NCBI GenBank assembly: GCA_020444325.1
Contig: JAHLLD010000015.1
Coordinates: 1-64,000, forward strand
Source of the DNA: a bacterium
GTDB taxonomy: Bacteria > Bacteroidota > Ignavibacteria > SZUA-365
Length of the DNA: 64,000 nucleotides
Direction of reading: 5' to 3'
Positions 22,112-31,553 of this stretch are shown here, piece after piece; the stretch's first letter is position 1, and each line of letters begins with the position of its first letter. Both the position numbers and the translations under genes were made by a program. The notes below the pieces were generated by a model that worked only from the letters and a program-made list of their open reading frames with translations, did not search any database and was not told the origin of the DNA.

Positions 22112-23035
22112 TTACATCGTAATGTTCAGATACCAGCGAATGGATGTGAGCAGGAGCAGCAGGATACCCTCGCGGCGCGAGATGCGGTATCCCGTTCGCA
22201 TGAGCAGAACCACGATGATCATGAATACGGCGAGTAGTATGACATTGAAATAGGCGGTGTCGGTGATGTCGAGCGGACGGATGACCGCAGCGAGTCCCAG
22301 CACCCCCAGCAGATTGAAAAGATCGCTCCCGATCAGGTTCCCGACGGAGATACCGTGATGTCCCTTCACCACCGCGATGAAGGAGGTGGCGAGTTCGGGC
22401 ATGGATGTGCCAATGGCCACAATGGTGACCCCGATCAGCCATTGCGAGACGCCGGCGAGGACGGCAAGCGCCTCGGCGGCTTCGACAAGAAAGTGACTGC
22501 TGACGATAATGGCCGCAATGCCGACGATAATTTTGGGAACATCCCACCACTTGAAATTCCCGTGAGGTACCTCTTCATCCAGTGTTTCTTTCTGTACGAA
22601 TAGGAAAAGGATATAAACAAGCAGCAACACCGCGAGGATGGCACCTTCCCACCCGGAGAGCACTCCGTCGTAAAGAAACAACGTGAGCAGGGCGCCAGTA
22701 CCGATCAGCATCCCGCCGTCTCGCAAGACCATGCGCTTGCTGGTAGCGCATGCTCCAAAAAGGGAGACGCCACCAAGAATGAAACCGAGATTGAAAATAT
22801 TCGATCCCACTACATTCGCAACCGAAAGATCGGCCTGTCCCTTGATTGCAGCGGTTATGCTCACGGCGAATTCCGGTGCAGACGTACCGATCGCGACAAT
22901 AGTCAGGCCGATCACGAGCTCGCTGAGGCCAAGCTTGCGGGCGATATGCGAGGCAGATTCCACCACCCAGCCCGCGCCTTGCCAGAGTCCGATGATGGTC
23001 GCGACGATGACCAAAACATGTTCGAGAACCTGCAT
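22112..23035 (-). CDS. CaCA-family sodium/calcium exchanger
   Basis: The 307-residue inner-membrane antiporter has the two inverted alpha repeats of the CaCA family: GTSAPEFAVSITAA with DLSVANVVGSNIFN (about 50-83) and GTSMPELATSFIAV with GISVGNLIGSDLFN (about 205-240). The acidic residues in both repeats are the known Ca2+ ligands. About ten hydrophobic helices are visible. It resembles YrbG-type exchangers and would use a sodium or proton gradient to move Ca2+. It is transcribed towards the DUF1611 gene, with about 105 bases of unremarkable DNA between. Confidence 0.92.
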   Translation of the reverse strand: MQVLEHVLVIVATIIGLWQGAGWVVESASHIARKLGLSELVIGLTIVAIGTSAPEFAVSITAAIKGQADLSVANVVGSNIFNLGFILGGVSLFGACATSKRMVLRDGGMLIGTGALLTLFLYDGVLSGWEGAILAVLLLVYILFLFVQKETLDEEVPHGNFKWWDVPKIIVGIAAIIVSSHFLVEAAEALAVLAGVSQWLIGVTIVAIGTSMPELATSFIAVVKGHHGISVGNLIGSDLFNLLGVLGLAAVIRPLDITDTAYFNVILLAVFMIIVVLLMRTGYRISRREGILLLLLTSIRWYLNITM

Positions 23036-23384
23036 CGATGCCTGTTGAGATAATTCCAGGGAAAATCCGCCCGCGGTGCATTCAAGTCGCTTTCAGCGAC
23101 ATTATTTCCTGCTTTGCGCCGAATTTTACTGACCCAAAATGGCGAAAAATCGAACGGGCGACAACCCCATTAGTATTCGTCAGGGGGAGGAAGTGGGGAA
23201 TTTCCATCCCCAGTGGGGCATCAGTGGGAGAGAGTATTCCTCCCACCCGCCCGATGACCAGCCTTTTACCCCGGAAATACCCCCGAGGACCCTTCTGTCA
23301 GATTCCTGTAAGCTCAATAAAATTGGTCCTGAGAGCCTGTTTTCGCCAGCGGGAAAAAATATTTCACCGGTGGGTGAATAACGC

Positions 23385-23390
23385 TTGACT
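23385..23390 (+). promoter_or_regulatory. Candidate -35 box of the mraZ/dcw promoter
   Basis: TTGACT at 23385-23390 is identical to the candidate -35 box of groES. A -10 element would fall at about 23406-23413 but is not well matched. It would place RNA polymerase directly over the MraZ boxes that start at 23413. Confidence 0.4.
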
Positions 23391-23412
23391 ATGAACTCCA
23401 AATCACTCATTT

Positions 23413-23447
23413 TGGGAGAAAGTGGGTAGAAGTGGGAAGGAGTGGTG
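23413..23447 (+). promoter_or_regulatory. MraZ operator: four TGGGN-type boxes at 10-bp spacing
   Basis: TGGGA (23413), TGGGT (23423), TGGGA (23433) and a weaker TGGTG (23443) are spaced exactly 10 bp apart, each separated by five bases. MraZ is known to bind TGGGN direct repeats with 5-nt spacers upstream of its own gene, so this is the expected autoregulatory site for the dcw cluster. The third box overlaps the Shine-Dalgarno AAGGAG. The wider 23036-23380 stretch has GC hairpins and scattered TGGGG at 23194, 23214 and 23225 but no gene. Confidence 0.88.
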
Positions 23448-23458
23448 AATTTGTGTGA

Positions 23459-23923
23459 ATGATAGAGTATATGGCAGGATTCAAAGGAAAATATGAGCAT
23501 TCAGTGGACGAGAAGGGGCGCGTCAGCCTGCCTTCCAAGCTCCGCAAGAATCTCTCTCCGGAGGCCATGGATTCGTTTGTCATTACGCGCGGATACGAAA
23601 ACAGCCTTGATCTCTACCCCATGGATGTCTGGAACCAGGTGGAGCAGCAACTGCAGTCGAGTCTCAATGTACATCGTGAGCAGGACAGACGCTATATGCG
23701 CATGCTGCTCAAGTATGCACATGAAGTCGGACTGGACAAGCAGTCACGCATCATGCTCCCTTCAGAGCTGATGGAGCTCGCAGGCATCTCGTCGCAGGTG
23801 GTGATTCTCGGGTCGCTGCAGAAGATTGAAATCTGGAGTCCTGAGAACTTCCGCAGGTATGACGAGGAGTTTACCGATCAGTCATTTGAAGATGTGGCCG
23901 CCCAGGTGATGGGAGGCATGTGA
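23459..23923 (+). CDS. mraZ: Transcriptional regulator MraZ
   Basis: The 154-residue DNA-binding protein has two AbrB-like MraZ domains: GKYEHSVDEKGRVSLPSKLRK (about 9-29) and VGLDKQSRIMLPSELMELAGI (about 90-110). It would form a ring-shaped oligomer that binds the TGGGN boxes just upstream and tune the dcw cluster. The first ATG at 23459 fits the AAGGAG at 23437-23442 better than the in-frame ATG at 23471. The stop overlaps the rsmH ATG (TGATG). Confidence 0.96.
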   Translation: MIEYMAGFKGKYEHSVDEKGRVSLPSKLRKNLSPEAMDSFVITRGYENSLDLYPMDVWNQVEQQLQSSLNVHREQDRRYMRMLLKYAHEVGLDKQSRIMLPSELMELAGISSQVVILGSLQKIEIWSPENFRRYDEEFTDQSFEDVAAQVMGGM

Positions 23924-24909
23924 TGCAGCATGAAGATGACGGGTATCACATACCGGTACTTCTCGAACGGTCCATCGAGTTACTCGTTGGCTCCCCTGAT
24001 GGGTACACTCCGAAAGGGGACACCCCGGAACGGCGCTCCCCTGGCAGGGTGTATGTCGACGGAACACTCGGCGGAGGCGGCCATTGCAGCGTACTGTTAC
24101 GAACATTAGAACAACACGATCGTGTCTTTGCCTTTGATCAGGATACGGACGCGATAGAGCATGCACAATTGCTGTTCAAAGACGACAGGAGAGTCACTGT
24201 CGTTCACAGCAATGTGGTCCATCTGAGCGAAGTACTCGATAGCCACAATGTAGAGGAGTTCGACGGGATTCTGCTGGATCTCGGAGTTTCCTCACATCAG
24301 ATAGATACAGCGCAGAGAGGTTTCAGTTTCCGTTCCTCAGGACCTCTCGACATGAGAATGGACCGCGAGAGTACCGTGACAGCCGCCGAATATATTTCCC
24401 GATGCAGCGAAGAAGAGCTGGCAGATACGCTGTTCGCGTATGGCGAAGAGCGCAACAGCCGGAGGATTGCCCGTGCGATCGTACGGGAACGCGCAAGGAA
24501 GGCGATCACCGATACCGCACAGCTTGCGGATATCGTGGCTTCGGTCACACCGCATGCGCATCGCAGTAAAACCATGGCCCGCATTTTCCAGGCCCTGCGC
24601 ATTGCGGTCAACGGTGAGCTCGAGGTGCTTGAGCAGACACTCGATCAGGCGATGGAGCGGCTGCGCGTCGGAGGACGCATGGTCGTGATCTCCTATCACT
24701 CACTGGAAGACCGCATCGTCAAGCGTTTCATGCGCTACGAGGCGGCCGATTGCATTTGTCCCCCACAGTCACCGATCTGCACCTGCGGGAAAGTCAGCCG
24801 CATGCGCATCATCACCAGCAAACACGTGGAAGCCGATGAGAACGAAATACGTCGAAATCCCAGAGCAAGAAGCGCCCGCTTACGCGCAGCTGAAAAGATT
24901 CACGCGTAA
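23923..24909 (+). CDS. rsmH: 16S rRNA (cytosine-1402-N4)-methyltransferase RsmH
   Basis: The 328-residue enzyme methylates N4 of C1402 in 16S rRNA using S-adenosylmethionine. Family motifs are present: YHIPVLLERSIELL, VDGTLGGGGHCSVLL (SAM loop), ILLDLGVSSHQID and GPLDMRMD. GGGAGG at 23911-23916 supports the coupled ATG at 23923. A GTG three bases earlier is also possible. An 18-residue Pro/Gly-rich insert (about 26-44) precedes the SAM motif and is unusual. The 3' end overlaps the annotated ftsL start by 74 bases. Confidence 0.95.
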   Translation: MQHEDDGYHIPVLLERSIELLVGSPDGYTPKGDTPERRSPGRVYVDGTLGGGGHCSVLLRTLEQHDRVFAFDQDTDAIEHAQLLFKDDRRVTVVHSNVVHLSEVLDSHNVEEFDGILLDLGVSSHQIDTAQRGFSFRSSGPLDMRMDRESTVTAAEYISRCSEEELADTLFAYGEERNSRRIARAIVRERARKAITDTAQLADIVASVTPHAHRSKTMARIFQALRIAVNGELEVLEQTLDQAMERLRVGGRMVVISYHSLEDRIVKRFMRYEAADCICPPQSPICTCGKVSRMRIITSKHVEADENEIRRNPRARSARLRAAEKIHA

Positions 24910-25288
24910 CCGGCTGCAGCCTTCCCTGCAGGCGCTTCGGCAGGATATGCCGCTCGATGCCGTGCAGGCAGCTCCGCGTCGCAGGCGCGTGAAAGGACTG
25001 ACCACGTTCAACATCGTGATGATGCTCATCGTCTGCGCCGTGCTCATCACCGTGTACATCTCGAACGTGGTGACGGTGGACAGTCTGATGATGGAGCAGA
25101 TCGAACTGGAGAAGAAAGAGCAGATGCTGCTGCAGGACCGTGAGACCCTGCGGGCGGAAATCAATCAACTTTCGAGCTATAACCGCATACAGCGGATTGC
25201 CGTTGAGGATCTCGGGCTGGAACATGCCAATCACCAGCCATACTCCCTGACGGTTTTCGGAATCACGCCAGACAAGGTGAACAAGTAA
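24836..25288 (+). CDS. ftsL: FtsL-like cell-division protein
   Basis: The protein has a basic N-terminus, one transmembrane helix (about 58-80) and a periplasmic coiled coil (about 82-115, SLMMEQIELEKKEQMLLQDRETL), as in FtsL/DivIC. Position between rsmH and ftsI is the standard ftsL place, so I use that name although sequence similarity is low by nature. FtsL would bridge to FtsQ and FtsW-FtsI in the divisome. The ATG at 24836 gives 150 residues and an unusual 74-base overlap with rsmH. An ATG at 24950 would give 112 residues, a typical FtsL length. Confidence 0.85.
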   Translation: MRTKYVEIPEQEAPAYAQLKRFTRNRLQPSLQALRQDMPLDAVQAAPRRRRVKGLTTFNIVMMLIVCAVLITVYISNVVTVDSLMMEQIELEKKEQMLLQDRETLRAEINQLSSYNRIQRIAVEDLGLEHANHQPYSLTVFGITPDKVNK

Positions 25289-25295
25289 GACGCAG

Positions 25296-27467
25296 GTGCC
25301 GTTGGATACCTTCGATTACAGACCAGGACGTAAAGAGGATCTCCGCATTCTGCAGCGCCAGCAGAGTTCGGTACGCATGTACCTGCTCATGGTGCTGTTT
25401 ATGGCGGGCTTCTTTGCTATTGTGGTCAAACTCTTCACCATACAGGTCCGCGACGCGGAGAAGCTTCGTGAGATGGCGCGCATTCAGTATGAGAGCCGTG
25501 AGGTCATTCGTCCCATGCGTGGACTGATACTCGATCGCAAGCTCTCCATTCTTGCATCCAACATTACGGAGTATACCCTGTCGGCTGATCCCTCCGTGCT
25601 CGAGCAGCCCGATACGGTTGCCCGTTTCATTGCCGGCGCGGCGGGACTCCCCTATCGCAGGGTGCTCCGAGAACTCAGCGACACTACAAAGCAATATGTC
25701 ATTCTTGCGAAGCGGCTCGGGGAGCATGTCGCGGAGCGGTTCAAGGACTGGTCATGTTATGGTATCAGGCTTCGACCGATACCACGCCGCAAGTACAACT
25801 TCGATGCACTGGCCGGTCCGGTAATCGGATACACGAATATCGACAACCAGGGCCAGAGCGGTATCGAACTCGAGATGGATGAACAGCTTTCCGGGAAGGA
25901 AGGCTTCATCGTATATCAGCGTAACGCCCGCGGCATCCGTCGGCCTGAAGTCGATTACCCGAAAGTGGAACCGGTGAACGGCCTGAGCGTGGTGCTGACC
26001 ATCGACCACGTGTACCAATCCATCGCAGAGGAAGAACTCTCCCGCGGTGTGGAGGAGCATGAGGCCGAATCCGGCCGCTGCATCATTCTCGATCCCACGA
26101 CCGGTGAGGTGCTCGCGATGGCGAATGCGCCGAGCATCGATCCGAACAAACTCTCGGAATACAGTCCGGAAAAAGCCCGTAACCGCTCGGTTACCGACCG
26201 CTACGAACCGGGATCCACGTTCAAAATCGTCGCTATGAGCGCCGCGTTGAATGAAAAGCTGCACGATCCGGACGACCGCATCAACGCGGAAAACGGGAGC
26301 TGGAAATACCATCCCAAGCTTCCGCCGATTGAAGACGACCATCCATATGCCTCGCTGACGCTGCGCGGTGCATTTGAGCACAGTTCCAATATCGTTTCCG
26401 CCAAGCTGGCGGAAGAACTCGGTGACGAGCGCTTTTACAAGTATGCACGCAATTTCGGATTTGGCGTCAAGACCGGTATCGAGCTGCCGGGTGAGCTCAA
26501 TGGCCTGTTGCATAAGCCGCTGGACTGGGACGGCACGACGCTGAAGCTCATGGCGTTCGGCTACGGTCTCGATGCGACCGCGCTGCAGATTGCATGTGCC
26601 TACGCGGCGATTGCGAACGACGGTGTGCTCATGCGTCCGTTCATTCGTCGCTGGCTGCTCGACCAGGAACGGAATATTGTCGACGAGACCACTCCGCAGG
26701 TCGTACGTCGTGTGGTGTCGTCAGAAACCTCTCATATCATGCGCAGATTCATGCAGGGTGTGGTCGACAGCGGGACGGCGAAGCTTGCACGCATCGAAGG
26801 TGTGAACATTGGTGGAAAAACCGGTACCTCGCAGCGCCTGGTCGACGGTTCCTATTCCGACAAATCCCATGTCGCTTCCTTTGTCGGATTTTTCCCGGTG
26901 GAGAAGCCGCGGATTCTGATTCTCGTTATTCTCGATGCGCCAAAGCGCGGGTATTACGGTGGTTCGTCGGCCGCTCCGATTTTCCAGCGTATCGCGCTGC
27001 GCATCATCAACTCTTCAAGCGACTTCGCGAAAAAACCGGAACCCCTGTATGCGTCGTTCAATGGCAACGACAAAGTGCGCGTTCCGAACGTGCGCGGTAT
27101 GGGCATCGATGCAGCGCGCTCAGTTCTCAAGGCGCATGGGTTTCACACAGAATCCGTTGGTCACGGTACCGTCGTGGGCGCACAGCATCCGGATGAGAAC
27201 AGCTTCGCTTCACGGCGAACCACAGTCAATATCGAACTTGTCAGCCTGGACAGAGATACCACGAGAGGCATGGTACGCGTGCCCGACGTGGTGGGCATGT
27301 CGCTGCGCCAGGCCATGAATTTCATCAAAGGCATGAAGCTCGAACCGAGTCCGATGGGCAGCGGCGTCGTACGCACGCAATACCCTGAGGCCGGAACGCT
27401 CGTGCCGCGCGGTTCCCGTTGCACGATTGACGGCGAATCGCGTCAAGTCACCGCTAATCTGTACTAG
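25296..27467 (+). CDS. ftsI: Peptidoglycan transpeptidase FtsI (PBP3) with two PASTA domains
   Basis: The 723-residue protein starts with GTG and has a membrane anchor (about 28-48), a dimerisation domain and a transpeptidase domain. The domain's three active-site motifs are STFK (about 307), SSN (about 363) and KTG (about 508). Two PASTA domains close the protein (about 594-655 and 660-722, each opening VRVPxV). It cross-links septal peptidoglycan with FtsW. PASTA tails recall SpoVD/PBP2x-like enzymes rather than E. coli FtsI. It follows ftsL by seven bases and precedes murE by six. Confidence 0.95.
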   Translation: MPLDTFDYRPGRKEDLRILQRQQSSVRMYLLMVLFMAGFFAIVVKLFTIQVRDAEKLREMARIQYESREVIRPMRGLILDRKLSILASNITEYTLSADPSVLEQPDTVARFIAGAAGLPYRRVLRELSDTTKQYVILAKRLGEHVAERFKDWSCYGIRLRPIPRRKYNFDALAGPVIGYTNIDNQGQSGIELEMDEQLSGKEGFIVYQRNARGIRRPEVDYPKVEPVNGLSVVLTIDHVYQSIAEEELSRGVEEHEAESGRCIILDPTTGEVLAMANAPSIDPNKLSEYSPEKARNRSVTDRYEPGSTFKIVAMSAALNEKLHDPDDRINAENGSWKYHPKLPPIEDDHPYASLTLRGAFEHSSNIVSAKLAEELGDERFYKYARNFGFGVKTGIELPGELNGLLHKPLDWDGTTLKLMAFGYGLDATALQIACAYAAIANDGVLMRPFIRRWLLDQERNIVDETTPQVVRRVVSSETSHIMRRFMQGVVDSGTAKLARIEGVNIGGKTGTSQRLVDGSYSDKSHVASFVGFFPVEKPRILILVILDAPKRGYYGGSSAAPIFQRIALRIINSSSDFAKKPEPLYASFNGNDKVRVPNVRGMGIDAARSVLKAHGFHTESVGHGTVVGAQHPDENSFASRRTTVNIELVSLDRDTTRGMVRVPDVVGMSLRQAMNFIKGMKLEPSPMGSGVVRTQYPEAGTLVPRGSRCTIDGESRQVTANLY

Positions 27468-27473
27468 GTCACG

Positions 27474-29027
27474 ATGTTCAACCAGGTCGCAACCAACATT
27501 CATGCCGCACCAGCCGGCGTCAAGCTGTCGGACATCATCAGTGATGTTCCCGTCGTGCAGCTGTCGGGGCCGTGGGACGTCGAAATCGCCGGGATCACCA
27601 CTGACTCCCGCCGTGTGCGTCCAGGTTGGATGTTCGTCGCCACCGAGGGGGAACACGTAGACGGCCATGACTTCGTGCAATCTGCAATGGAACAGGGTGC
27701 CAGCTGTGTTGTCGTACAGCTCACGCAGTACGAAACCCGCCTTCAGCATCTGCTTACGCCTGCCTACAGCCAGCACAGCGGCACCACCGTTGTGATCGTG
27801 CAGGACAGCCGCGCGGCCATTGCGCTTCTGGCGGATCGTTTTCACGATTCCCCTTCGAAGGCGCTGACCACCATCGGTATTACCGGCACGAACGGCAAGA
27901 CGACAATCGCTTACCTCATCTCCTCTGTCCTGGAAGCGGCTGGCATCCGTTCCGGTCTCATCGGCACTGTGGCGTACCGTATCGGCAAAGAAGTGCGTCC
28001 CGCGCCGTTCACAACTCCTCCCGCGGAAATGCTGCACGAACTGCTCGCCGACATGCGCGATGCTGGTTGCGGTGCGGTCGTCATGGAGGTTTCCTCGCAC
28101 GCGCTGGCACTCGACCGTATCGGTGGTGTGCGTTATGATCTCTCGGTGTTCACGAATCTGACGCAGGACCATCTCGATTTCCATCGCACCATGCGCGAAT
28201 ATCGCGACGCGAAACAGCAGCTGTTCAGCCGCCATACCCGCGGAATCGCGCTGATCAACGCAGATGACGATGCGGGGAAAGACATGGGACGGGAACTGGG
28301 TCGCAGGCGGCACAGCTATGGGACGCATGGCAACGTGCGCTACCGCATTTCGGATGTCACCGCGAACACGCGCGGCACCTGGCTTACCGTCACCTATCGG
28401 GGTGAAGATTATCGCATCTCTTCGAAGCTGATCGGGGCGTTCAATGCCTGGAATCTTGCGGCGGCTTTCGCGGCTGGCGTGGAGCTGGGGATCGAGCCGA
28501 AGGTCGTGTTAAAAGGACTGCGGAAAATGACTACGGTCCCGGGACGGTTTGAGCGTCTGATCTCGAACGACGGGGTCACCGCCATCGTCGACTATTCGCA
28601 TACACCCGATTCCCTGGAGAAAGCCCTTCATGCCGCACGCAGTATCGCGCATGGCAAGCGGGTGATCACCGTGTTTGGCTGCGGCGGTGATCGCGACCGG
28701 GAAAAGCGTCCCCTCATGGGCGCTGTCGCGTCCGAGCTCAGCGACCGCATCATTGTGACCTCCGACAATCCCCGCAGCGAGGATCCGGAAGCCATTATCG
28801 CGGATATCCTCACGGGTGTGAAGAATCCCGAACTGGTCAAAACGCGCAGTGGACGCCGGGGTGCGATTCGTCAGGCGCTGAAAATCGCGGAGCCCGGTGA
28901 TATCGTGCTGGTCGCGGGCAAGGGACATGAGACATACCAGATCATTGGTGACACACGACGGCATTTCGATGATCGCGAGATTGTCCGCGCCTACTTCGAG
29001 GAAGCGCGCGGGGGAGTGCGGTCATGA
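27474..29027 (+). CDS. murE: UDP-MurNAc-tripeptide synthetase MurE
   Basis: The 517-residue cytosolic Mur ligase adds the third amino acid to UDP-MurNAc-L-Ala-D-Glu using ATP. The P-loop GTNGKTT is at about 138-144. The DNPR motif at about 431-434 is the known determinant for meso-diaminopimelate, so the wall is probably DAP-type. Domain order (N-terminal UDP-binding, central ATPase, C-terminal Rossmann) is complete. The last bases overlap murF by four (ATGA). Confidence 0.97.
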   Translation: MFNQVATNIHAAPAGVKLSDIISDVPVVQLSGPWDVEIAGITTDSRRVRPGWMFVATEGEHVDGHDFVQSAMEQGASCVVVQLTQYETRLQHLLTPAYSQHSGTTVVIVQDSRAAIALLADRFHDSPSKALTTIGITGTNGKTTIAYLISSVLEAAGIRSGLIGTVAYRIGKEVRPAPFTTPPAEMLHELLADMRDAGCGAVVMEVSSHALALDRIGGVRYDLSVFTNLTQDHLDFHRTMREYRDAKQQLFSRHTRGIALINADDDAGKDMGRELGRRRHSYGTHGNVRYRISDVTANTRGTWLTVTYRGEDYRISSKLIGAFNAWNLAAAFAAGVELGIEPKVVLKGLRKMTTVPGRFERLISNDGVTAIVDYSHTPDSLEKALHAARSIAHGKRVITVFGCGGDRDREKRPLMGAVASELSDRIIVTSDNPRSEDPEAIIADILTGVKNPELVKTRSGRRGAIRQALKIAEPGDIVLVAGKGHETYQIIGDTRRHFDDREIVRAYFEEARGGVRS

Positions 29028-30439
29028 ACATGAAGCTGCAGACCGTCCTCGAGATTCCGCACATGCAGGCGCGCAACTGTGAGCCGCTGCGTATGCGGAA
29101 CGTGCATAATGTCGTGACCGATTCGCGTAAGGCGCGGAAGGGCGATGTGTTCGTCGCATTCCGCGGGGCACGCGTCGACGCACACGATTATGTCGAAGAA
29201 CTTCTCGCGAAGGGTGTGCTGCTCTGTGTCGTGGAGAATCGCTGGTATCGGAAACACGCGGATCGGCTTGCAGGTCTGCCGCTTCTCATCGTACGCGACA
29301 CCATGCTGGCCTATGGTGACATCGCGCGGCTGTACCGTGCGCAATTCGATGTCCCTTTGCTTGCCATTACCGGCAGCAACGGCAAGACCAGCACCAAGGA
29401 AATGGTGTCCGCCGTTCTTCGCAGCAAATATGACGTGCTGCAGAACCCGGGCAATCTCAACAATCATCTCGGACTGCCCGCAACCCTTCTGCAATTGAAA
29501 TCCACCCATGACATCGTCGTCACGGAAATGGGTACGAATCAGCCCGGCGACATCGCCTATCTCTGCGGAATCGCGCATCCCACACACGGCATGATCACCA
29601 ACATCGGCCGTGCGCATATCGAGCGCCTGCAGTCACGCGAAGGCATTGCCGAGGAAAAGAGTGCGTTGTTCGCAGCCCTGGGACGAGAACACCTGGCCTT
29701 TGTCAATGCAGATGAACCGCTGCTGCGGGGGAGGCTCCCGCGCGGCGTGAAGAAACTGACCTTTGGAACCCGCACACGCAGCGATGTGCGCATCACCGGG
29801 GTAACGCTTGACGATGCGGGCCGGGCGACCGTGCGCATTGAAGCCCCGAAGTTCATCAAGCGTCCCGCCCTGCTGAAACTGCAGGCTGTGGGACGCCATG
29901 CCGCGTATAATGCGGCAGCGGCGCTGGCCGTGGGGTTCGCCTTTGGGTGCGGCATCCGCGCCATGCAGAAGGCACTCGAAGGCGTACGCAGCTATGATCG
30001 GCGCATGCAGATCACACGCCGCAGGGGTATCACCGTGATCAACGATACGTATAATGCCAACCCCGACTCCGTACTGGCGGCACTCGATCTGCTGCAGCAG
30101 CTGCATGTCGAAGGCAGTCGTTGCGTCGTGCTCGGTGATATGCTGGAGCTCGGCGCCGCCTCGGTGAGGGAGCACGAGGCGATAGGGGCGGGCCTCGCCG
30201 CGGCCGGGATTCCGTACGTACTCACCTTCGGGAAGCGTGCACGCTCAATCAGCAAGGCGGCTGCCAGTGTTGCGCGTCATACCGCGCATTTCACCGACAA
30301 GAAAAAGCTCTGCGAGGCGTTGGATGTCCTGCTCGACGAAGGCGACGCCGTACTCGTGAAGGGATCACGCAGCATGCACATGGAGGAAGTCGTCGAACAT
30401 CTTCTCCGGCGTAACACCAGCGAGGAGGCCACGCGTTAA
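29024..30439 (+). CDS. murF: UDP-MurNAc-tripeptide:D-Ala-D-Ala ligase MurF
   Basis: The 471-residue Mur ligase attaches D-Ala-D-Ala to the tripeptide precursor. The ATP P-loop GSNGKTSTKE is at about 116, and NDTYNANPDSV (about 340) and GDMLELG (about 370) are typical of MurF. It overlaps murE by ATGA and precedes mraY by two bases. The D-Ala-D-Ala ligase that supplies its substrate is not encoded within this cluster. Confidence 0.96.
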   Translation: MNMKLQTVLEIPHMQARNCEPLRMRNVHNVVTDSRKARKGDVFVAFRGARVDAHDYVEELLAKGVLLCVVENRWYRKHADRLAGLPLLIVRDTMLAYGDIARLYRAQFDVPLLAITGSNGKTSTKEMVSAVLRSKYDVLQNPGNLNNHLGLPATLLQLKSTHDIVVTEMGTNQPGDIAYLCGIAHPTHGMITNIGRAHIERLQSREGIAEEKSALFAALGREHLAFVNADEPLLRGRLPRGVKKLTFGTRTRSDVRITGVTLDDAGRATVRIEAPKFIKRPALLKLQAVGRHAAYNAAAALAVGFAFGCGIRAMQKALEGVRSYDRRMQITRRRGITVINDTYNANPDSVLAALDLLQQLHVEGSRCVVLGDMLELGAASVREHEAIGAGLAAAGIPYVLTFGKRARSISKAAASVARHTAHFTDKKKLCEALDVLLDEGDAVLVKGSRSMHMEEVVEHLLRRNTSEEATR

Positions 30440-30441
30440 CC

Positions 30442-31551
30442 ATGTTCTACGCACTTTTCGACTATATCAACGAAGCCTTCAATCCCCCCGGATTCGATGT
30501 TTTCCGTTTCATCACCTTCCGCGCGGCTGCGGCGGCAATTTCCGCCCTGCTGATCAGCTGGTTCATCGGTCCCCGCATCATCGCCCTGCTGAAGAAAAAG
30601 CAGATCGGCGAATCCGCCAAGGTTGAAGCGCCCGAGACGCACATGGTGAAGGCAGGAACGCCGACCATGGGCGGACTCATCGTACTGACCTCCATCATCG
30701 TGCCGGTACTCATCTGGGGTCAGCTGCAGAACACGTATGTCTGGCTCATACTGCTGGCAACCATCATGCTGGGCGCCGTCGGCTTCGTCGATGATTATCT
30801 CAAAGTCGTCCGCAAGTTCCCGAAAGGCTTGATCGGGGAATACAAGATCGTCGGACAGGTGATCGTCGGACTCATTGTCGGCGGAGTGATGTATTTCTCG
30901 CCGCAGTTCGAAGGATACAACTCCGTTACCACCGTGCCGTTCTTCAAGAACCTGGTGCTCGATTTCTCCCTCTTCTATATCCCGATGATCATCTTCGTGA
31001 TCGTTGCGACGTCCAACGCCGTGAATCTCACTGACGGACTCGATGGACTTGCCATCGGAACGATCAGCATCGCATTCATCGCGATCGCGTTCATCAGTTA
31101 CGCCGGGGGACGCGTCGATTTTTCGAATTACCTGAACATTATTTACCTGCCGGGCAGCGGTGAGCTGGCCGTGTTCAGCGCCGCGGTACTCGGGGCGGGA
31201 CTCGGTTTTCTCTGGTACAATGCATATCCCGCGCAGGTTTTTATGGGCGATACCGGTTCTCTCGCACTCGGTGGCGCGCTCGGTGTACTCATGGTCATGA
31301 TCAAGAAGGAGCTGCTGCTTCCTATCCTGGGCGGCATTTTCTTTGCCGAAACTGTTTCCGTCTTGATCCAGAAGGCCTATTTCAAGTACACCAAGAAAAA
31401 GTACGGGCAGGGCAAGCGTGTCTTCCGCATGGCCCCCATCCATCATCATTTTGAACTGCTGGGCTGGCCCGAGCCCAAGATCGTCTCACGTTTTTACATC
31501 GTGGCGATCATCCTGGCAATTCTCAGTCTCGCAACTTTCAAGGTCCGATAA
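30442..31551 (+). CDS. mraY: Phospho-MurNAc-pentapeptide transferase MraY
   Basis: The 369-residue polytopic inner-membrane enzyme makes lipid I from UDP-MurNAc-pentapeptide and undecaprenyl phosphate. Catalytic and Mg2+ motifs are present: DDYLK (about 117), NAVNLTDGLDGLA (about 193-205) and MAPIHHHFE (about 330-338). About ten helices are visible. It sits two bases after murF and two bases before murD, as in a tightly packed operon. Confidence 0.97.
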   Translation: MFYALFDYINEAFNPPGFDVFRFITFRAAAAAISALLISWFIGPRIIALLKKKQIGESAKVEAPETHMVKAGTPTMGGLIVLTSIIVPVLIWGQLQNTYVWLILLATIMLGAVGFVDDYLKVVRKFPKGLIGEYKIVGQVIVGLIVGGVMYFSPQFEGYNSVTTVPFFKNLVLDFSLFYIPMIIFVIVATSNAVNLTDGLDGLAIGTISIAFIAIAFISYAGGRVDFSNYLNIIYLPGSGELAVFSAAVLGAGLGFLWYNAYPAQVFMGDTGSLALGGALGVLMVMIKKELLLPILGGIFFAETVSVLIQKAYFKYTKKKYGQGKRVFRMAPIHHHFELLGWPEPKIVSRFYIVAIILAILSLATFKVR

Positions 31552-31553
31552 TC

